DNA of 64,000 nt from Larix kaempferi (taxonomy: Eukaryota; Streptophyta; Pinopsida; Pinales; Pinaceae): the NCBI GenBank assembly GCA_027924585.1, contig BSBM01000646.1, positions 1,857,501 through 1,921,500 on the forward strand. The letters are read 5' to 3'. How positions within the stretch are numbered: position 1 is the stretch's first letter; the number at the start of each line of letters is the position of its first letter. This document shows positions 57,086 through 64,000 of this stretch, piece after piece. The translations under genes and the position numbers were made by a program. Under the pieces are notes generated by a model. The model ran no database searches. It worked only from the letters and a program-made list of their open reading frames with translations, and had not been told where the DNA came from.

Positions 57086-58466
57086 TGTAACGTCCCCATT
57101 ATTGACCCCATTACATTCAAATGTAATTGATGTAATATTCTTAAGAAATCATGGTGAGGATCTCAAGGCCAAGTCCCCGCCATCGATTTAGTGATGCATA
57201 TGGCTTGTGTGCTAGCCAGGCACATTGGAATTTCAATATCATGTAAGATGCATTTTAATAAAAATACCCACAACTAGCTATGCAATGCAACAAAGAGATG
57301 GGGGCATGATTTTACAAGGAATTGGGGGGGAAAACAATCAAACCCTTGATCCAACCAAGTCAAGCCAAGTGTCAATGAGAGAACCCATCAAACCCTCAAC
57401 TACCCATGTTGACTTTTGTACCCAACCATTGATTTCTCCCAAGAGTTGGTTGAGGTAGTTAATGCCTTGGGAATGGAGAGGTATGGCTGTCCAAATTCGG
57501 GTATGGGAAAGCCACCCTTCATGGAAAATCATGTTTGTCTCCTTGGGCAAGAAAAGAGCCACGAAATTGCTCTCTAAGGGATTTATGCAACCATCAGTCT
57601 TGCTCCCTCACGTAGCTCTAGCTGCCTGGGCGTTTTTCCCCATGGTTTTTCTGGGTTTCCCTCCATCTTTTACCTGGGAAGGGGCGCTTTTGTGTTGATT
57701 ACTAGTGGGGAAGAGAACAGCATGTCTTTGGGTCTTCCTGGAGGTCGTTTAGGCCATTGGAAGGGATCATAACCAATGGGGAGAAATCAGTTTTACTCCC
57801 TAGGGTTGAAATCGAATTACTCTTTCCACAGTCTGTTTTAGTGAGCCACGATTTGGGAAAAACCCATGGACCCTATTTTGTAAAATACCCTTGTTGTTAA
57901 TGGTATCTATGCCCAATGTTTGTGCTTGCAGTGTGAGAAATGAGAATGTTGGGGTATGGGATTTGGGTATCCATTGCTTTGGCTTAAGCTTGAGAATAAG
58001 CATCTAGGGTTCGAACAGACTATGTGCTTGCACTAGCTTGGCTGAGAGGAAATGAGAAATGGGCTGTGAATGAGTGAATGTCCCCTTTTCTTATGGGAAT
58101 TATGCCCAGCTAGGGGGTGGCCTTCGAACAGACTCAGTGTAAGTTGTCGAAGAGCCTATGGTTGGGTGGAACGTTGCAGCAACATAGCTAGTTGCTTGGG
58201 ACAATTGCACAATGAAGATAAGTGTTTTCTGTCTATGTATTTACTTCTGAAATGCATTAATTTGATGACTATTTTGATATTCTGGATGGGCATGAATTGT
58301 GTGTGTGGATTAGTTTTAATTCCACTATGCATATTTCCTAATTTGTATCTGCACACCAATGTTTAAATTCTTATGATTCTAATTAGTGGGCTGAGTATTA
58401 TGAAATGCCCAGATTTTAGAGTCATGTTCCCTTCCTTGCATTGGGTCAGCAGGTGGGTACATGACA
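57086..58466 (+). mobile_element. Solo LTR related to the gypsy-2 LTR
   Basis: The 1,381-bp segment starts TGTAACGTCCCCATTATTGACC and ends ACATGACA, flanked by a perfect TSD TGGCC (57081-57085 and 58467-58471). It shares blocks with gypsy-2 LTRs in order: CAAGGCCAAG-CCCCGC, ACTAGCTATG, ATGGTTGGGTGGAACGTTGC, AGATAAGTGTT. Overall divergence is high, so it belongs to a different subfamily. No internal region remains. Confidence 0.9.
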
Positions 58467-59535
58467 TGGCCAATGTGAGGAGAGATGATTCAAGGGTATG
58501 ATCTTCCAACTGGATATTTGAATATGATGGCTGAATGACAGTCTGAATGACGGGCTGGTTGATAGACTGGTCATAATTTGACCTCGTGGATTTAGTAGGT
58601 TCTGAAAAGAGTGGAGGTTCCGAAGTAGGGTCACCAAGAGTAAGTTCAGGAGAAGGTGATGACTGGGCAAGGTGCTCATCACCTAAGGGATCCTCATCAA
58701 ACTGTACACAATTAGCATTTGGTTCTGCTTGGGTATGATGATGTTCTTGAGAAGAGGAGGGTTTAACAGTAGATAAATGTGGGTTCATAATCTCAAAAAC
58801 AAAATGATCCCAGGTTTGTCCTCTCTTTTCTAACTGGTGAATGATTAGAAGCTTAATAATACAATGGTGATACAAACTGCCAAAAGGGTTAACTGTATTC
58901 TTTCTGACTTGGCTAGACATCTTCTCCAAACTCTCCAGGAAATAAAATGGGAAGTTGAGGGTATAACTGTTGACAAAATGAGCTAAAAACCTGAAATGGC
59001 AAGCTTTAAAGACAGTGAACTTACCCTCACAAGTAATTAAGTGGATGATAATGGTCAGAAGATCTAAATACTCTGGCTTGATCCATTCTCTGTGGAAGCC
59101 TTTGGTACCAGCAATATGTTGAAAATTGGGCTTCAGGGAAAATTCATGGTCCTTCCGTCGAAGGAAAAGATTCTTATGCCATCGGGCACCTTCCCTCGGG
59201 AGCTTGGTAGCTAATGCTATTGACTCTTCTGTCACGGAGAAAACAAGATGGCTAACCCTGGCTATCTTGCCATCAAAACCTTTGGTGAACAGAAATGAAA
59301 TCTCGTGGCCATGGCCTTGGAGAAGGCGGAGAAGCGGTTCCCAACCTGCTCGCATAAACACTTCACGGCAGGCTTTAAACTCAGAAATGCGAAGGAGATC
59401 CTGGTAGCTACCAGGCTCATAATGCATAGGCATTGTTGACAGAGGACGGGGGAATGTGAATGGATACAAGAGGTGCAAGGATTTTGTAGAGGACGCGACC
59501 CAGATGGAGAGCAAACAGACTAAGGAAAAATTCAC
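58363..59535 (-). CDS. Unrecognised repetitive-element ORF, C-terminus replaced by solo LTR
   Basis: Open 390-codon frame without lesions, in a window where nearly every other gene is broken. Met35 (59433, context AACAATGC, followed by PMHYEPGSYQD) is a likely start; the 34 residues before it look like translated leader. A globular part follows with GWEPLLRLLQGHGHEISF, SVTEESIALATKLPREG, then WIKPEYLDLLTIIIHLITCE and FHREW, ending around LLIIHQLEKRGQTWDHF. A Ser/Pro/Gln-rich tail follows. Native sequence stops at about residue 354, where the solo LTR's TSD begins; the last ~36 residues are LTR-encoded. From memory it resembles repetitive plant transposon-associated proteins, possibly the extra ORF of Athila/Tat-type elements. 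It lies on the same strand as, and downstream of, gypsy-4 pol. Confidence 0.6.
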   Translation of the reverse strand: MNFSLVCLLSIWVASSTKSLHLLYPFTFPRPLSTMPMHYEPGSYQDLLRISEFKACREVFMRAGWEPLLRLLQGHGHEISFLFTKGFDGKIARVSHLVFSVTEESIALATKLPREGARWHKNLFLRRKDHEFSLKPNFQHIAGTKGFHREWIKPEYLDLLTIIIHLITCEGKFTVFKACHFRFLAHFVNSYTLNFPFYFLESLEKMSSQVRKNTVNPFGSLYHHCIIKLLIIHQLEKRGQTWDHFVFEIMNPHLSTVKPSSSQEHHHTQAEPNANCVQFDEDPLGDEHLAQSSPSPELTLGDPTSEPPLFSEPTKSTRSNYDQSINQPVIQTVIQPSYSNIQLEDHTLESSLLTLAMSCTHLLTQCKEGNMTLKSGHFIILSPLIRIIRI

Positions 59536-59547
59536 GCAATCACCAGT

Positions 59548-60340
59548 TTAAACTAAGGTCCATTTGATTATTTGAATGACAATGGATGAGGTCTTGGCAT
59601 GCTTGAAAAGATCACATCTGTCATTCGAAGATCTTAAGTTAATTTCCAGGGTAGAGGTGCATGAATCCAGTGAATACGTGTGGTTTAGAGAATATTCAAC
59701 CATGTCCAAAGCCAAGCTTTGGACAGGTTGAATGTATTTCACGTAATGAAAATAGATTACACGTGAGAAATCATGATACAATTGATATGGTGGCAGATCG
59801 TATAACATGATAAGTGAGACTGAATGGTGGTCATGTAATGATTCAAAATGATGCATAATCCATTCGTTAATGGAGGCAAGATGGATAAGAGAACGAAACC
59901 ATGTGTGAAATAGACATTTGATTAATCCCTGTCATAATTAGCCAATAAAACTTTATCAATAATTTTCAAATTTGAACATCTTGGCATATTAAATAAAATT
60001 GTTATAGGTTATGGTTTCATTCAGCACTCCATTCAGAATGCTATTTATTTGCCTCATTCGGATCGGCATTCAACCCGTCATTCAGTCCTTCGTACAGACT
60101 TTTGTTTATACAAGATCTTTATTGTTGATGCTAACCAAAACTGATTTTGCAGAGAATTTCTGAAGCTGTTAGTGCACAAAGGATGTTGTAAACTTTGCTT
60201 TTCTGTATCTTTTAGTTGCATTCCTCTTTTTGTCTTTGATTAGATCAATTTTCTTCTGCTTTTGCATTAACCTGAAAACACCTGTGTTTGTATCAGAGAT
60301 AAATAAAATTTTCATAAATATTCAGAGAGTAAGAATAGTT
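59548..60340. other. Non-coding interval upstream of the minus-strand ORF
   Basis: A 102-codon minus ORF (59548-59856) has no recognisable similarity. CATTCAG-type heptamers cluster at 60018, 60030, 60055 (CATTCGG), 60067 (CATTCAA) and 60079. AT-rich otherwise. Confidence 0.4.
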
Positions 60341-60385
60341 CTACTCTTCCCCCCAAACCAAAAATATGGTGTGTCCTCAAGCCAT
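60341..60385 (-). other. Polypurine-tract-like motif (possibly gypsy-4)
   Basis: The minus strand reads TTGAGGACACACCATA, then GGTTTGGGGGGAAGAG. The pattern G-A-G-G-A-C-A ... G-T-T-T-G-G-G-G-G is common downstream of pol in plant Tat/Athila-type elements. A clear LTR start does not follow. Confidence 0.45.
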
Positions 60386-61378
60386 AAATAGAAAATGATT
60401 AGAATTAAATATTTTCAATTGAAAGTCGTACAAATAGATTTTTTTATTTTTTATTTTTTTTCAACATATTGTGATAATTTTCATAAGGAAATGAAAAATT
60501 AACTAATACCGTAGATGATTCAGATATGTACATTCATCAAAAAGAATATAACGGTGCTTAAAATACCATATAAAGAATAGTAGTGTAAGAGATGCGAAAA
60601 ATGCCATAGGAAAATTAGTCATCCATGACTCATTGTAAAGATCTCTTGTCATCCAAAGAATATAGATAAGGTTCACCATAAAAATTTGTGAGATCTACTA
60701 TAATTATGGGTCCCATTTCTAGGATAGTCATATCCTAGGTATTGTTTGAATTAGATGGCAGAGTCCAAGTCCAACTTATAGCCATTATCTAATGACAGTA
60801 TACATAATCGGCTTAAACATGTGTTTGTATACCCAGTTTTTTATGAGTTATGTGAATAGCAATGCATTAACCAAACCTATTTTACCCGATATTGACCCAC
60901 TACTAGTAGGCCTATTCAGTACCCCGACGGGTTTATCTTGGTACCATGCAAGCATAGCCCTGCTTCCAGCGAGCCTGTTCAGTACCCTGACAAGTTTACT
61001 TGCATTTACCGAACTCCCTTGTTTAAGATTTTACTTAGCATGGACCCGCTTCCAGCGAGCCTGTTCAGTACCCCGATGGGTTTGCCTCTTATAATGCTAT
61101 ATATATAATTTTTTTTGTAAGGGAGTCGGTTGGCACTAGAGTGTGCTAAGCCTATTAAACACATAATTCAAATTTAGCACAAAACTTATGAGTAACTTTA
61201 TTATAATGGCCTAAATTACAGGTCATGTCAAAAGATAATAACCTAAAGCTGTTCTTTGACTTCACAATCTATCTTCTTCATAAAAAAGTCACTAATGTTC
61301 CCCACAAAATAGAAAATATCACCCATTTTAGGCTACCTTTTAAAGGTGCTTTAGAAACAAGTTTTTGATAATGAGTCA
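60386..61378. other. Non-coding interval with a three-copy short repeat
   Basis: CC(T/A)(G/A)TTCAGTACCC(C/T)GA followed by GGGTTT or AAGTTT occurs at about 60912, 60972 and 61060; the latter two are preceded by GCTTCCAGCGAG. Otherwise nothing is recognised. Confidence 0.5.
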
Positions 61379-61932
61379 TGTTAAGATTCAATATGCTAAG
61401 ACAGAAAATAGCAGCATTACATTCCATTTCACAACACTAGCATATACAGGATCACTGAAAGAACAACAAGCATAGCATAAACACAAGAGACATAGATTTA
61501 TCCTGGGAAACCCTCATGGGGAAGAAAACCCAACAAAGCTTCCTTAATATAGATGACCAGAAAATACAAAGATGCAAACCCTAGACATGAGCTCCTTCTC
61601 CTCCATAGCAGATCTCTCCCTCACCTATGCGCTAATCACAAGTGAGTGTAATGTGTGTTAGATAAGTGAGGAACATACCTCCTCTACTTATACTTGTTTC
61701 CCGACTGACTTTTTACCCTAATGGGGCCGACCTCTCCCAGGAGAGTCTAATAACCCCCAAATAATAAACTCAGGGACAACCTCACATGGGAGATCTGATA
61801 ACCCTAGTTACCACACTCTCTCGGAGGAATAAACATCTCCGGATATACAATAAGGTCACCATGGAGGAATGTACCATCTTCGGAATAATAAAATACAAAA
61901 ATAATATTCTTTGAAGTTACAATATTTCAACA
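61379..61932 (-). mobile_element. Solo LTR of the copia-2 family
   Basis: The 554-bp segment begins TGTTAAGATTCAATATG and ends ATATTTCAACA, matching the copia-2 LTRs along its length with small deletions. Perfect 5-bp TSD AGTCA at 61374-61378 and 61933-61937. A TATAAGTAG box (minus) is near 61690. No internal sequence remains, so it arose by LTR-LTR recombination. Confidence 0.95.
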
Positions 61933-61937
61933 AGTCA

Positions 61938-62504
61938 AAGATGAACTAGTAGTCCATAGGTGTAAGATAGAGTTTTGTGGAGATCATAATAATTGAAGTA
62001 GGTCTTTTAACAACTGTTCTAATGATAAATCAGAAGTGTACATGTCTGAATCAAGTACTATAAACAGAATCATAAAAGAAAGTGGTTATAAATGATATCA
62101 AAAATGCTTTATCTTTTCACTAAAAATTTCAATTTTAGCAGTAACCGAAAGAGAGGGAGAACTATAAGTATTTCTTTTTAGAGCACTTCCCTTTTTGCAT
62201 AATATCACATGATCTGATCACAAAGATAGGGTTCTTGTGATTAAGTTGCAAAACCACTTGTCATATGATTCAAATTTTTTTATTCAAAACAAAACATATG
62301 TACAAAATAAGTCATGTAAATTTTTTTTTGAAAGGAAAAAGAGTCTTCTTGTTTTATTAATAATACTTTACAAACTGATTAGAATAAATTTCCTGTAAAA
62401 AGAAGAATATAATTAGTTTTTTTTAGAGACAGCTCATTATTATTGAAAATCAAAAACATATTTACATATATACAAAAGAATATAACCCAAAATGATTCCA
62501 GGAC
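61938..62504. other. AT-rich interval 3' of gypsy-4 pol
   Basis: No ORF of note. It probably belongs to the 3' untranslated part of gypsy-4 (minus). Confidence 0.4.
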
Positions 62505-63663
62505 TCGGAGCAGGAGGAATGACTTCCTCTTCTACCAGTTCCATTTCTTCTTGTTGCAAGCCATTCTACACAAAATCTTGTTTAGATATTGGTTGATGAT
62601 AAAGTCTAAGTCTATGTCCATTTACAACAAAAGAAATTTGTGAATCATCAATTGTCTTAATTTTAACGGATCCATTATCAAAGGAGGTAACAATTTCATA
62701 TGGACCCATCCAACGAGTAGTTAATTTACCTTTAAAATTTTTATATCTTGAATCAAAAAGTAGTGACCAGTCTCCAGTTTTGAATTGCTTTTGTTTAATG
62801 TATCTATCATGCCACTTTTTGCATTGATTTTGTATTAAGATTGTACATTGAATAGCATCTTGCCTAATCTCGTCTAATTCATTTATCTGCAGGATTCATT
62901 GACTCTGTGCTTCTTCTAAGTTCATCCCTAACTGTGCAACCATATGAAAAGTTTTGACTTGAAATTCAATGGGAAGAAGAACTTGTTTACCATAAACAAG
63001 TTCATAAGGTGTGTGACCAGTGGTGTTCCTCCAAGTTATTCTATAAGCCCACAAAGCTTCTGGAAGCCCTTCTGCCCAGTCTTTGTGGTGTAACTGGATA
63101 GTTTTAGTCAGGATGGCTTCTAATACTTTGTTGGTGGATTCCACCTAACCATTGGCCTACAGGTGATATGGTGAAGATTTACAATGTCTAATACCATATT
63201 TGTCAGTAAGCTCTTTCATTAATTTGGAGGTAAACTGAGATCCTTGATCGGTCACAATTTCCCTGGGTACACCAAATCGGGTAAATATTTCTTCATAAAT
63301 TAATTTTACCATAGATTTCTTTGTGGCTCGGAATAAAGCTTTAGCTTCTACCCATTTGGTGTTATAATCTGTACAGACTAGAATGTACTTCTTCTTGCAA
63401 TACATCGGGGAAATTGGTCCAACGAAATCTAGAGCCCATTTTTCAAATGACTCAATCATAACTTGGGGTTGCAAAGGCATCTCATCGGATGGTGTAGGTC
63501 TACCCATTCTTTGGCAACTATCACATCCCTTGACAGATTTGGCAACATCTTTAAAGATGCTTGGCCAATAATACCTAGAGTGCAATACTTTGTATGCTGT
63601 CCTTTTATTAGAAAAAGGCCCACCGCAGGGTCCACCATGACATGCATGTAGGATCTCAACCAT
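62505..63663 (-). pseudogene. gypsy-4 integrase (Ty3, non-chromovirus type)
   Basis: On minus the zinc region reads HGGPCGGPFSNKRT and CDSCQRMGRPTP. The core follows with KWALDFVGP (first Asp), IVTDQGSQFTSKLM (second Asp) and VESTNKVLEAI, whose Glu is retained. Two TAG codons just before it stand where the family reads Gln (H-L-Q-A-N-G-Q). The C-terminal GPY module RWMGPYEIVTSFDNG is near 62690 and is followed by VVNGHRLRLYHQP. A TGA near 62893 and a TAG near 62570 stand at expected Arg and Gln-like positions. No chromodomain, so Athila/Tat-like is likely. Confidence 0.85.
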
Positions 63664-64000
63664 CTCCTCCTCTCGTACGCATCGTCTAATAATAAGATCA
63701 GGACCAGTACGAAAGATATCACTATCTACCCAAGAATAATTGGAACTTTGAACTATGATCCTACATTTCTCAGGTGGGGAGAGATGGTTAGGTAGCTTTC
63801 TAGTTGCTAAATAATTGGCTATATCTGCAAACCATGGGGTTCAAACATATATAGTGAAAAAATGTTCATCTAGGAAGCTATCATCGACAGGGCTGGCATT
63901 ATCGTCAATTTGAATTCGAGAGAGAAAATCAGCTAATACATTCTCTCTACCGGGACGATCAACAATGGTGACGTTGAATTCTTGTAACAAAAGGAGCCAC
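63664..64000 (-). pseudogene. gypsy-4 RNase H C-terminus, running off the window
   Basis: The minus strand begins at 64000 inside RNase H: WLLLLQEFNVTIVDRPG, then ENVLADFLSRI, the conserved end of Ty3 RNase H. The linker to integrase follows, with one TGA near 63840. RT, protease and gag lie beyond the window. Confidence 0.85.

Overview
This window is plant nuclear DNA built almost entirely of transposable elements. I recognise no ordinary cellular gene. The evidence for a plant is the combination of Ty1/copia and Ty3/gypsy LTR retrotransposons, LTR starts and ends, primer-binding sites (PBS) matching plant initiator-Met tRNA, plant-type LINE reverse transcriptase and AAACCCTAA teloboxes. The depth of nesting, the solo LTRs and the heavy decay suggest a very large, gene-poor genome. 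A gymnosperm such as a conifer is plausible, but that is inference.

Layout, left to right. 1-5190: a LINE reverse-transcriptase fragment, a 5'-truncated copia element (minus strand), and AT-rich DNA with small duplications, a possible LINE tail and a hairpin. 5190-37760: a ~540-bp tandem repeat interrupted by a three-level nest. The outer element, copia-1, is a Sirevirus-like copia element without pol (5959-35970, minus). Its gag is split by gypsy-1, a Tat-like Ty3 element (11830-33806, minus) with a second, archaeal-type RNase H after integrase. The 5' LTR of gypsy-1 is split by gypsy-2, a Tekay-like chromovirus (24549-33748, plus). Target-site duplications (TSDs) and restored reading frames support each level.

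38361-42564 holds an unrecognised, exon-intron-like decayed locus with an internal protein repeat. 42565 to about 57080 is gypsy-3, a chromovirus (plus). It is broken by a ~1.9-kb solo LTR-like insertion in gag (44340-46250) and by copia-2 in integrase (48856-55880, minus); copia-2 carries an unusual 1.6-kb compound minisatellite. A 1.38-kb solo LTR (57086-58466), related to the gypsy-2 LTR, sits at the 3' end of gypsy-3 and cuts off the C-terminus of an open, unrecognised minus-strand ORF (to 59535). 61379-61932 is a solo LTR of the copia-2 family. 62440-64000 is the 3' part of another Ty3 pol (gypsy-4, minus) that runs off the window.

Functionally this is a graveyard. Each element once encoded gag, protease, reverse transcriptase/RNase H and integrase, or borrowed them. 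In-frame stops are mostly TAG and TGA at expected CAG and CGA codons, the signature of methylated-cytosine deamination. gypsy-2 is the youngest: its LTRs differ in length only by a TA microsatellite, and its gag-protease ORF is intact.
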